This document shows, piece by piece, positions 55,231 to 63,244 of a stretch of 64,000 bases of DNA. Source of the stretch: Neobacillus endophyticus (GTDB taxonomy: Bacteria; Bacillota; Bacilli; Bacillales; Cytobacillaceae); contig NZ_JABRWH010000002.1 of assembly GCF_013248975.1 (NCBI RefSeq), positions 292,663 to 356,662 of the forward strand, in the 5' to 3' direction. The position numbers and the translations under genes are program-made. A model generated the notes under the pieces. The model was not told the origin of the DNA and did no database searches. It saw nothing but the letters and a program-made list of their open reading frames with translations. Within the stretch, counting starts at the first letter, position 1, and the number at the start of each line of letters is the position of its first letter.

Positions 55231-56874
55231 ATGCCACCGCAAAATGATGTACAAAATAGATTTGTTGAATTCGCAAATGAAACCTTCCTGGATTATCCTG
55301 AGCTTATCGCTGCGTGGGAAGCAGATATGGGCAAGATTTATGATATAAACTCTGACGATTTTCAACCATGCCAATCGTTAAAAGCGTTTTTGGTCATTAT
55401 CAATCGCATAGCAATGGAGCATTCTTTAAATTTGCAAGAAATTGACGAATGGATACATTTATATAGCTCTGAAATAAGAGATTTTGTTATCCCATATATC
55501 CAATTTGAGGATTCTAACAATGTGAGTCCGAATCAAAACATTGTCACGGAGCTATTGAATCAAAGCTTTATTGAATCAGGTTCGGCGCTTCTTTACCATA
55601 AATTAAGGGATACTATAAGTAAAAATGAATTTCAAATAAAGACAGAGTATCCAACAGCGCTTATTAATGAAAAAACTTTAAAAGCGACTGCACAGGTTAG
55701 GTCGGAGGGAAATGCCCTTCACCTGCTATCCTCGGAAGAAATTGATCAATGGAAAAATCTCACTGCGCAAGCAATCACCTCTATGGACGATTTAACAGCA
55801 GATATTTTTGATATTATTTCTATTTTATGGATGCGCCAGGCCTCTCATAAAGACCAAATGATAAATTTCCATACGGATGATGCACTAAATTTAAGGCAGG
55901 TACAAGGAAGGAAAAGTATAGAAGGTTATCAATCAGCTTATCGAAAAAAAGAACGCGATGAAATTATGAAACGATTGGCTGCATTGACAACCATTTGGAT
56001 CCGAATTGAGCGGGACAAGCTTAAGTTTGTAGATGCAGAGAGTAATGAGATTGATGAGCTGGAGCAAGTTCAGTTTAACCCATTATTTATTCTTGATAGT
56101 GTTACAGTAGCATATCGGGACTCACAACCTGTCGGTATTTATGAATGTAAAATTCGCCCAGGCGAGTTATTGGCCAATTTTCTATACGGTTCTAAGAAGA
56201 GTAGCGGGTTATTAGCCCTGAAAACTCTTAAATATAATCCAATCAAGCAAAAGTATCATAAACGATTGGCACGATATTTATCTTGGCAATGGAGAATTCG
56301 CCAAAAAGGAGCAGATTATTTCAGACCTTACAGTATTGGGGGCGATAAAGGACTTCTAAACGTTATGGGGATACAAGAAAATGGACGGTATGGTTCAAGG
56401 ATTAAAGAGCATTTTGAAAATATCCTAGATACTTTACAGCAGGATGGAATTATAAATGAATGGAAGTACCTTGAATCTTTTAATGAATCAATGGTTGAAG
56501 AAAATAAAAACTGGTTTCATGACAATTGGATAAATGCTAAGGTTCAGATTGTGCCTCCAACGGAAATTACCGTTCAAAACAACAAAGAGTATTTATCATT
56601 GGAGATGGGCGAGTCTGAACAACAAGAAATGAATTTTGCAGCAATCTTAAGGAATATGACGAAAAAAGAAACCGCTGCTTCCGAAGTGATGGAAATGGAT
56701 GTAACTCCTGAAAATATGAAACAAACTCGACTCAATCGTGGACAAAAATTAGCAGCGGTCGCAAAAGAAATCGGAATTTCGCACACGACTCTTTCAAGAT
56801 ATGAAAATGGAAAAATTTCTAATCCAACTGAGGAAAATATGTTAAAAATGAAAAATTGGTTAAATAAATTATAA
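55231..56874 (+). CDS. Putative plasmid replication initiator with C-terminal HTH
   Basis: 547 residues. N-terminal region unknown (1-170); central region with MDDLTADIFDIISILWMRQA, then YRKKERDEIMKRLAALTTIW, IYECKIRPGELLANFLYGSK and KRLARYLSWQWRIRQ matches my memory of TrfA-like initiator proteins on Gram-positive plasmids. The C-terminus is an Xre-type helix-turn-helix (LAAVAKEIGISHTTLSRYEN). GGGAGGA precedes ATG 55231. Its place next to the 58-bp repeats supports a replication or repeat-binding role. Not verified by search. Confidence 0.6.
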   Translation: MPPQNDVQNRFVEFANETFLDYPELIAAWEADMGKIYDINSDDFQPCQSLKAFLVIINRIAMEHSLNLQEIDEWIHLYSSEIRDFVIPYIQFEDSNNVSPNQNIVTELLNQSFIESGSALLYHKLRDTISKNEFQIKTEYPTALINEKTLKATAQVRSEGNALHLLSSEEIDQWKNLTAQAITSMDDLTADIFDIISILWMRQASHKDQMINFHTDDALNLRQVQGRKSIEGYQSAYRKKERDEIMKRLAALTTIWIRIERDKLKFVDAESNEIDELEQVQFNPLFILDSVTVAYRDSQPVGIYECKIRPGELLANFLYGSKKSSGLLALKTLKYNPIKQKYHKRLARYLSWQWRIRQKGADYFRPYSIGGDKGLLNVMGIQENGRYGSRIKEHFENILDTLQQDGIINEWKYLESFNESMVEENKNWFHDNWINAKVQIVPPTEITVQNNKEYLSLEMGESEQQEMNFAAILRNMTKKETAASEVMEMDVTPENMKQTRLNRGQKLAAVAKEIGISHTTLSRYENGKISNPTEENMLKMKNWLNKL

Positions 56875-56996
56875 TAGCTCCTTATTCCAACCACTTTTCA
56901 ATATAATAAATAAATATTGTGATTGAAAAAATCAAAGATGAAATAAACTAATTGTTCCATTATACAGTTATTTCTAGTGTACCTTTAAATAAAAAC

Positions 56997-57035
56997 AGGA
57001 TGGATCAAGCAGAAATGTTCTACCTAATCCATCCT
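56997..57035 (+). terminator. Terminator of the 55231 gene
   Basis: AGGATGGAT/ATCCATCCT arms followed by TCATTTTTATT. Confidence 0.75.
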
Positions 57036-57354
57036 TCATTTTTATTCCTATAAGTAATTTTCAACTAGCCTGTCTCAATTAATATAATTAATTTGTTGCA
57101 TTATAATGTAGTTTGGCTGTCGCGATTTCATGGATAGCTCTTATATAACGTGATTTTATACTTTTTTGTTTGTACCACTAATTTTTGATTATCTTTTAAT
57201 AAGACCAATTCATCTCCAACACACCGCTAACCGGTGTGTTTGCCTCGATTTATAAGCATGTCTATTAAAAAAGTAATAACCAGGCGATTAAATGCAGTAT
57301 CTAAAACTTCTTTCAAGTTTCCTAATATTTATGCTACGACTAAACTATACGCCT
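57036..57354. other. Gene-free spacer with a terminator
   Basis: AACACACCG/CGGTGTGTT at 57218-57240 followed by T on the plus strand; it separates the second replicon from the sigma-factor unit. No gene supported. Confidence 0.5.
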
Positions 57355-58722
57355 CTATTTTAAATAAATCGTTAGTGGTGGCAAAGTTTTTTCAGGTAGT
57401 AACATAGAGAATGGGGCTTCTAAAGAATAGTGTTCCAGACTGAAGTTATATATACCAAATTCACCATCTAATTTAAATGATGCTTGAAATTGTAGTTTAT
57501 CGCTGTCCAACACTTTGATTGTACTCCCTTTAACGAAGTGACCAATTGTAGGTCGGTCTTTGCCAATTTCAGCAGAATCAGTGAGTTTCATAATTTCACC
57601 AAAGTTTTGGAAATCAAATGTTAAATGTTTCGTATCTACATGATCAAGAGTGTATTTTACAATTAAATTTCTTTTACTTTGTTGAATTTGATCAACTTTT
57701 AACGTTGCATCGCCACGCTTACTTTTCATTTCAAAACTGTTCTTTTCCAATGGATGGGAAACAAATGATTCAGAATACTGAATATGAGGATAAATCTTCA
57801 TATACTTAGCGTTTTCGGGTATTTTACCAATTATAGAGCGTTCTTCTGATTCAATGCTATTTCCTACTCTTTTTCTGCCGAATTCGGTTCCTGAGCTTAA
57901 TACATCGATTTTATGACCTTTATCATCCGTAACTTTATCAATCCGAGCCATATCGTCTTTACCAACCAGTGAATAAATGGCTTTGTAGTCAAGTGTTGCC
58001 GACCCTTTTCCAATGGTAAGCGATTCAAAGTTCATTTTTAGTTCTTTATCATCGCTTTGTACGGACTGCACGATATGTATCTTTTTGTTATCCAATTGAC
58101 GAATCGGAATATCAAACTTCCATTTTCCTTTTACATCGTTAAAGGCTGTAAAAGTGAGAGGCAACGTCACATGCTCTGGGAGACTTTTGTCCGGATAATC
58201 AATTAGAATTTGACCAAAGCATCCATCTGGTGTGACTCGACCACCGTACTGGGCTCCCCTATTCCATTTATCACTACCGTCTGCGATTTTCACATCATAC
58301 AAAAAGTCATTTGATTGTAAACTTAAGTGATCGACCTTAAATGTGACACTAATTCTTCCACTATCATAATAAACACCATTGACTGTTACGCCGACACCAT
58401 TGCTGACCGCTCTATCGTTTAATTCGGTGACTAGTTTACTTGCAGCAAGATTTTGGCCAACTGAATCATTAAAAGACGAATACATTTTTCCAATGATTGG
58501 AACGTCCGCAAATACTCTGCTCATTTGTGGAGAAACAAAGCCTGAACCGAAAAATACAATCACTAGAGAAGAAGCAATCAACGGAATCGAGAATCGTTTT
58601 ATTTTTCGTATTGCCGGTTTTTCTTTTTGTGCTTTAGATATTCCTTTCTTTATGGCCATATGAAGATCGGGCTGTGGAACCTCTATTTTGTTTATCTCAT
58701 CATTAAACTGTTGTTTATCCAT
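57355..58722 (-). CDS. Anti-sigma factor, DUF4179 type
   Basis: 455 residues. A short cytoplasmic start (1-43, binds the sigma factor in this type), one membrane helix at about 44-65 (FSIPLIASSLVIVFFGSGFV), then a large extracellular domain with the DUF4179 opening (MYSSFNDSVGQNLAASKLV, VTVNGVYYDSGRISVTF). Overlaps the sigma gene by 31 bases, typical of sigma/anti-sigma pairs. It probably holds the sigma factor until an outside signal arrives. Confidence 0.85.
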   Translation of the reverse strand: MDKQQFNDEINKIEVPQPDLHMAIKKGISKAQKEKPAIRKIKRFSIPLIASSLVIVFFGSGFVSPQMSRVFADVPIIGKMYSSFNDSVGQNLAASKLVTELNDRAVSNGVGVTVNGVYYDSGRISVTFKVDHLSLQSNDFLYDVKIADGSDKWNRGAQYGGRVTPDGCFGQILIDYPDKSLPEHVTLPLTFTAFNDVKGKWKFDIPIRQLDNKKIHIVQSVQSDDKELKMNFESLTIGKGSATLDYKAIYSLVGKDDMARIDKVTDDKGHKIDVLSSGTEFGRKRVGNSIESEERSIIGKIPENAKYMKIYPHIQYSESFVSHPLEKNSFEMKSKRGDATLKVDQIQQSKRNLIVKYTLDHVDTKHLTFDFQNFGEIMKLTDSAEIGKDRPTIGHFVKGSTIKVLDSDKLQFQASFKLDGEFGIYNFSLEHYSLEAPFSMLLPEKTLPPLTIYLK

Positions 58723-59255
58723 CCTTGCTCACTTCCCTCTAATAATTTTTTTAACGATTTTCTTGCTCTGTGCAAATACGTCTTTACTGTTCCTTCGGGC
58801 ACATTCATATGACAGGCAATTTGGTGAACAGATAAATCATGGTAATAATATAGAATAATTACTGTCTGATAACTGTTATCTAATTGCTGAATGGCTGCCA
58901 TTAAATCAATGTTTTGCTCAGTTTGATTTGTTTTGTTTGTCGGTTCATCGGAGGTTTCGTATTTACTTTCATCCTTGATCTTTATCAATTTCTTCCCTGT
59001 ACGTAACAACTCATTAGCATTATGTATAAGAATGCGTATCAACCATGTCTTAAAATACTGTGGATTTTTTAATTGGTCTAAAGATAAATAAGCTTTATAA
59101 ACAGTTTCTTGAACAACATCTAACGCATCCTCTTTGTTTTGTACATATATATATGCCGTTCGATAAAGTTGATTTTGATGCAGGTATATCAACTCTTCAA
59201 AAGCAGCATCATCACCTTTTCTTGCCTTTTTGACAAGCTTTATTTCATCCATCAT
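58692..59255 (-). CDS. ECF-type RNA polymerase sigma factor
   Basis: 187 residues. Sigma region 2 (FEELIYLHQNQLYRTAYIYV, DALDVVQETVYKAYLSL) and region 4 (LDNSYQTVIILYYYHDLSVH, then GTVKTYLHRARKSLKKLL) are both complete. GGAGGGG precedes two ATGs (59255 and 59252). Partner of the anti-sigma gene that follows. A TGAAAAC near 59312 on the minus strand might be the -35 box of an autoregulated promoter, but this is weak. Confidence 0.92.
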   Translation of the reverse strand: MMDEIKLVKKARKGDDAAFEELIYLHQNQLYRTAYIYVQNKEDALDVVQETVYKAYLSLDQLKNPQYFKTWLIRILIHNANELLRTGKKLIKIKDESKYETSDEPTNKTNQTEQNIDLMAAIQQLDNSYQTVIILYYYHDLSVHQIACHMNVPEGTVKTYLHRARKSLKKLLEGSEQGWINNSLMMR

Positions 59256-59535
59256 ACCCCTCCATTGTCTATGCCTAATCCCTTAAATTGGTCTACTCTT
59301 TTTTAAAGCATGTTTTCATTGGGCTAACCCTTTACGGTTGGGCCAAGCATTGTTGCTTTCTTCTTTTTCATATATTAGATGGATTATCGGTATCGTTTGG
59401 TTTCAAAAAATTTTATATTATTGATTTCTTTTAAATTCAAACGCTTAATTTTGGAAGTAACTGTTAGCCTTACCAGTAACAAGAGGAACGCGAAGTATGT
59501 GTTATTGGTGTTACTTCTAGTTAGCCTAATAACTT
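59256..59535. promoter_or_regulatory. Leader of the sigma-factor operon
   Basis: Spacer with GGGCTAACCC/GGTTGGGCC hairpin at about 59318-59345 upstream of the sigma gene. It may hold the promoter. No gene supported. Confidence 0.4.
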
Positions 59536-59539
59536 AAAC

Positions 59540-59613
59540 AAAGAAAGCGTTAATCTTTCTTCGATTAACGCGCCGATTGTTGAAGATCGTTATTGAAGTA
59601 AAGCACCCGTTAA
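59540..59613 (+). repeat. Dispersed repeat copy, GCGTTAATC hairpin type
   Basis: AAGCGTTAATC/CGATTAACGC hairpin, GCCGATTGTTGAAGATCG, TTATTGAAGTAAAGCACCC, GTTAA. Nearly identical to 24249-24318. Confidence 0.75.
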
Positions 59614-59621
59614 TAGAACAA

Positions 59622-59740
59622 TCCTTTTTTATAAAACAATAACTATTCCCAGCACTATAAAGGCAACACCAGTTAATAGGACGAAATTTTTATATACACT
59701 TGGTGGAAATTTAATTAATAATTTGGCTCTGTTAAATTTA
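59622..59740 (-). pseudogene. Remnant of a small membrane protein gene
   Basis: Leftward frame with no ATG, GTG or TTG start: RAKLLIKFPPSVYKNFVLLT then GVAFIVLGIVIVL and stop. The tail of a membrane protein whose front is lost; it still sits next to its repeat. Confidence 0.5.
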
Positions 59741-59765
59741 AATGTTGATTTTTAAATAGTAAATT

Positions 59766-59818
59766 GGGGAACCTTCATTTATAAAGGTTCCCCATGCTTC
59801 TTCAACTAACGCACCCGT
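59766..59818. terminator. Terminator hairpin with partial repeat tail
   Basis: GGGGAACCTT/AAGGTTCCCC at 59766-59793, then CTTCAACTAACGCACCCG. The hairpin is 3' of the 59875 small gene, and the tail is the repeat's CACCCGTT end. Confidence 0.65.
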
Positions 59819-59874
59819 TTGTTTATGGATATTACTTCACAAAGTTTGTTCTCCGTGTTGAATTCTCTTTTTAT

Positions 59875-60036
59875 CTAATGAAAAAGATGCCTAATAAAAT
59901 GAAACAGACCTTTGATTAACCAGATAACAACGTTTCCGATGCCCTCCAGTACCAAATCCCAAAAAGTTTCCTTTACTCCTTCTTTTATAACTCCATCCTC
60001 TTTTTTCTTGCGTTTCATCCGAAATGGCTTTTTCAT
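59875..60036 (-). CDS. Small basic protein
   Basis: 53 residues: basic start MKKPFRMKRKKKEDG, then IKEGVKETFWDLVLEGIGNV and a hydrophobic C-terminus WLIKGLFHFIRHLFH. A strong GGGAGGAAG precedes ATG 60036, so it is very likely expressed. Probably membrane-associated. Function unknown. Confidence 0.7.
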   Translation of the reverse strand: MKKPFRMKRKKKEDGVIKEGVKETFWDLVLEGIGNVVIWLIKGLFHFIRHLFH

Positions 60037-60151
60037 ACTTCCTCCCTCAAATGTCTATTAACAAAAATACATTCTTTTACTAATCTGTCCCACGTATACA
60101 GTATCAGCAAAAAAACATTGATATGTTGTACGTTGAAAACTATGGGAGATT

Positions 60152-60322
60152 TCAATTATCAACATTTACCTTTAACACAGCCAATAATTTAAATAATAAA
60201 TCCCATTCTATAAATCCACTTATACTAATGTCTTTGTAATCCTTACTTTTCATTCTAAATAAAGAAGAAAAGAGTATAAATCTCCCCCATACATTAAGCA
60301 TTGCCCCTATGAATAATGTCAT
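60152..60322 (-). CDS. Small hypothetical protein
   Basis: 56 residues starting MTLFIGAMLNVWGRFILF, with one hydrophobic segment and a polar end. The ribosome site (TAGGTGA) is weak. Could be real or chance. Confidence 0.35.
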   Translation of the reverse strand: MTLFIGAMLNVWGRFILFSSLFRMKSKDYKDISISGFIEWDLLFKLLAVLKVNVDN

Positions 60323-60402
60323 TATATATCACCTAACCTTTTCGCATTTATCCCCATGGTTAGTTCTGTCTTGAATAGCTAAAATCCTTCTTGTTCCACA
60401 AA

Positions 60403-60491
60403 CCTGCCTTTTAACTGATTAAAGACCAAGAAAAATGGACTGCTGAAAACAGTCCATCGTTGTTCAATTCTTGCGCCCGATTATGGAAGAT
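60403..60491 (+). repeat. Dispersed repeat copy, ATGGACTG hairpin type
   Basis: TTTTAACTGATTAAAGACC, ATGGACTG/CAGTCCAT hairpin, CAATTCTTGCGCCCGATTA, TGGAAGATC. 3' of the DUF1835 gene. Confidence 0.75.
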
Positions 60492-60586
60492 CAAGAAGGA
60501 GAGATATCTTCCCTCCTTTATTTTTTTACATAAGGTTTTAATCCTATAAACTGAATTAAACTCAACCATGCAAAATGATTACCCTT

Positions 60587-61636
60587 TTAACTTAACTGCT
60601 TCTGCTTCAATCGCACACTATATAATCTCATCGCCTCAAGACTACCTTCAGCCTCAAATACCCCATTTTCGATCATTTTCTTCAACCGATACTCTAAGAA
60701 CAAATCCCATATAAAGTGGTCTAAATGCCCTAAAACATCTCCAATTAACCTAGCCGATTTAAAAAATTCATTTGTTTTGCGTTTACCATGTAGCTTTTTT
60801 GCTCTGTTTATTATAAATTCGTCATAATAGTCTTCATGAGCACCTTCTATTCTTCCGTTTCTCCATATTCTTAATGTTTCTTTATTTTCAGTAAGGGAAA
60901 GCCATTCCTTTTCAAAATCTCCCTGTTCATGTTGTGTAAGAGGGGGTTCATCCATTTGTTTATAAATCGCTTGTAGCTTATCTGGAGCCAATTCACCAGT
61001 GCTAAAAATCGTATGTTTCCGTTTACCTTTGTTAAATAGGTTGTTAAATGCCTTTGTCGTATTTATAGCGAAAATATCATTATTTTTTTCCTTTAAAAGT
61101 TCCACGACAAAACGAAGTCCCGTCTGCTCCTCAGCATTTTCAGCAGCCCACAAATAAATAGGAATATTTTCTTTAATAGACATAATTTGATTAACAGCTC
61201 TGTTGAAGCTTTCCTTAGATTCATCGAACTCTACATCTTCATCAGACAAGTTATTTTGCAACCAATTATACCTGGACTGTTTTCCAACTTCTTCATTAAA
61301 TTTCCAGATAGGACCGAAAGAGAACATTTCTTTAATGCATATGACCTTTTCATCTTTATATGCACCGAGTTCCTTTAGTGCTTGTTTTAAACATCCTGCA
61401 GGGGAAGCCCCGAACAGAATATGAACTACCTTAATTGGTCCTTCTATTTTATCTTGTCGCTGTTCTGATATACCGAAAAACAATTGGTATGCCCTTTTCA
61501 TTTCTTCAATAAACCGTTTCTCAGAATACTCATTCTCGTTTAAAAGATGTATTCTTTTTAAAATATGATTAAGTAGTAACCTTGCATCTCTCTCTGGCAA
61601 TTCCTTAACAACCTTATTTATTTTCTCTATTTCCAT
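60587..61636 (-). CDS. DUF1835/DUF3658-type protein
   Basis: 349 residues from ATG 61636, after GAGGAG (a longer frame to 61702 is not needed). DUF1835 pattern: VVHILFGASPAGCLKQALKE, VICIKEMFSFGPIW, YNWLQNNL; the C-terminal half fits DUF3658 (ARLIGDVLGHLDHFIWDLFL, LEYRLKKMIENGVFEAEG). Common in Bacillus as single accessory genes. Function unknown. Confidence 0.82.
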   Translation of the reverse strand: MEIEKINKVVKELPERDARLLLNHILKRIHLLNENEYSEKRFIEEMKRAYQLFFGISEQRQDKIEGPIKVVHILFGASPAGCLKQALKELGAYKDEKVICIKEMFSFGPIWKFNEEVGKQSRYNWLQNNLSDEDVEFDESKESFNRAVNQIMSIKENIPIYLWAAENAEEQTGLRFVVELLKEKNNDIFAINTTKAFNNLFNKGKRKHTIFSTGELAPDKLQAIYKQMDEPPLTQHEQGDFEKEWLSLTENKETLRIWRNGRIEGAHEDYYDEFIINRAKKLHGKRKTNEFFKSARLIGDVLGHLDHFIWDLFLEYRLKKMIENGVFEAEGSLEAMRLYSVRLKQKQLS

Positions 61637-61774
61637 AAAAGTACTCCTCATAATTAAATTTTCCTGTCTTCTTATAAGAAAAAGCTGCTTGGGTGACAGC
61701 ACTATCTTACAACCAACTGATTTAACTAAATAACAATTATTTCAAAATTCCCTGATTTGAGCAATTGCTTTATT

Positions 61775-61867
61775 CCAGAATATGGCCCAATTCATTAAAA
61801 AGAGCGCATTTCTTATTCTAGAAATGCGCCCGGTTGTTGAAGATCGTTATTGAAGTAAAGCTCCTTT
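61775..61867 (+). repeat. Dispersed repeat copy, intact site for intron 3
   Basis: AGAATATGGCCCAATTCA, GAGCGCATTTCT/AGAAATGCGC hairpin, CCCGGTTGTTGAAGATCG, TTATTGAAGTAAAGCTCC. The matching copy at 27733/29717 holds intron 3, so this is its empty form. Confidence 0.8.
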
Positions 61868-61899
61868 TAGTTAATAAACAACACTTCTATAATATGCGA

Positions 61900-62481
61900 T
61901 TATCGTAGCATACTCTCCAATTTGTTCTTCACTATCGCCCATTCTTGGTCAATTACACTGTAAAACACAGAGTCTCTTAAATAACCGTCAGGCATAACCA
62001 TATGATTCCGAAGCACTCCCTCTTTTTCCGCACCCAGTCGTTCAATGGCCTGCTGAGACTTCTCATTTCGACTATCTGTTTTCAACTGAACACGAATGGT
62101 CCCAAGTGTCTCAAAGCAGTGTTTCAAAAGAAGATACTTACATTCTGTATTTATTCTAGTTCGCCAAACTGTTGGAGACAGCCATGTCCAACCAATTTCC
62201 AAATTACGGTTTGGTAGGGATATATTAAGAAAACGAGTGCTTCCCACAATTTTCCCCGAATCCTTATCGAAGATAACAAAAGGCAATTCGTTTCCTTGCT
62301 CTCTTGCTTGAAGTGCTCCATTCACAAGATACTTCATATCTTCAATCGATTGAACCTTCATTGGCATGTATGCCCAAATATCTGGATTGTTTCCCGCATC
62401 AAATAATTCCTGCACGTGATAATCTTCCATAGGTTGTATTTTTACTCTATCTCCTATTAGTACTACTGGTGTTATCTCCAT
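61900..62481 (-). CDS. GNAT acetyltransferase, RimJ/RimL type
   Basis: 193 residues. Acetyltransferase pattern: LPFVIFDKDSGKIVGSTRFL, RNLEIGWTWLSPTVWRTRIN (acetyl-CoA binding region), then IRVQLKTDSRNEKSQQAIER and LGAEKEGVLRNHMV. AAGGAGAG precedes ATG 62481. Probably modifies a protein N-terminus or a small molecule. Confidence 0.87.
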   Translation of the reverse strand: MEITPVVLIGDRVKIQPMEDYHVQELFDAGNNPDIWAYMPMKVQSIEDMKYLVNGALQAREQGNELPFVIFDKDSGKIVGSTRFLNISLPNRNLEIGWTWLSPTVWRTRINTECKYLLLKHCFETLGTIRVQLKTDSRNEKSQQAIERLGAEKEGVLRNHMVMPDGYLRDSVFYSVIDQEWAIVKNKLESMLR

Positions 62482-62605
62482 AATTCTTCTCTCCTTTTTT
62501 TCTTTGGTATGATTATATAAACAAACTATCCTGTATTAAAGTGACAGTTTTTTATTTTTTATAAGTGACAGATAAAAGAGGGAGATTAAGCAACTCATCT
62601 TCCAC

Positions 62606-62730
62606 TAATTCTCCATTTAACGGATTAACGACCATGACCATGAAAAAATGGACTGCTTTTGCAGTCCATAAATTCTTTAATTCTTGCGCCCTATAATGGA
62701 ATAACTGAATAGTTTCTATTGGCTGGTTTA
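62606..62730 (+). repeat. Dispersed repeat copy, ATGGACTG hairpin type
   Basis: ATTTAACGGATTAACGACC, ATGGACTGC/GCAGTCCAT hairpin, TAATTCTTGCGCCCTATAA, TGGAATAACTGAATAG, TGGCTGGTTT. 3' of the 62802 gene. Confidence 0.75.
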
Positions 62731-62801
62731 TTTGAATAAGAAAATATCCATCAAAAGTGGCACCGTAATATCTTCAACTCTTGTACCTGTTGAATAGGAG
62801 G

Positions 62802-63146
62802 TTATTTTACTTCTTCAATTATGGATTCTCCTTCACTTTGGTCAGTATCTGTCCATTTCCATTTCTCATGTAATCTAATTCTTCCATCTGGGAGGGTTTC
62901 TGGAGTAGAGTAACATTGACCGCCTCTTATTTCGTTTCTTGTGTTTACATGGTTATATCTAAACTGTAAACTACTATTGTCCTTTACTATTCCAATTAGT
63001 GTCCCTTTAACAATTTCTCCTCCACTATATGTTGCTGAGAGGATATTCCCTTCTTGTTTGTATTCAAAAATCGTTTTTGAAGAAACTTCTCCGTTTGCTT
63101 TATTTTCAATTGAAACAAATTTCCGTCCATTATAATTTATCAACAT
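62802..63146 (-). CDS. Small conserved beta-rich protein
   Basis: 114 residues from ATG 63146, after TGGAGGA. Repeated short beta strands ([51 protein letters not shown]). Bacillus relatives are often labelled N-acetylglutamate synthase, but the sequence shows no acetyltransferase motif, so I do not accept that name. Function unknown. Confidence 0.65.
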   Translation of the reverse strand: MLINYNGRKFVSIENKANGEVSSKTIFEYKQEGNILSATYSGGEIVKGTLIGIVKDNSSLQFRYNHVNTRNEIRGGQCYSTPETLPDGRIRLHEKWKWTDTDQSEGESIIEEVK

Positions 63147-63167
63147 TTTATCCTCCAATAGTTATAA

Positions 63168-63190
63168 ACGCGCCCGATTGTGGAATAATG
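63168..63190 (+). repeat. Partial dispersed repeat
   Basis: ACGCGCCCGATTGTGGAATAA, without a hairpin on its left. Lies between the 62802 gene and the dehydrogenase. Confidence 0.5.
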
Positions 63191-63244
63191 GTTATAATTT
63201 TAAAAAATTATTTAATATTTTCATTCCCTTGAATAATTAATTAC

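Noticed and set aside
62802..63146. N-acetylglutamate synthase
   Set aside because: This common label is not supported by any acetyltransferase motif in the sequence.
21422..63190. Calling the array a true integron
   Set aside because: No IntI-type integrase and no consistent GTTRRRY core at the repeat ends, so only the layout is similar.
21422..63190. Calling the repeats a CRISPR array
   Set aside because: Spacing is hundreds of bases with genes between, and no cas genes are present.
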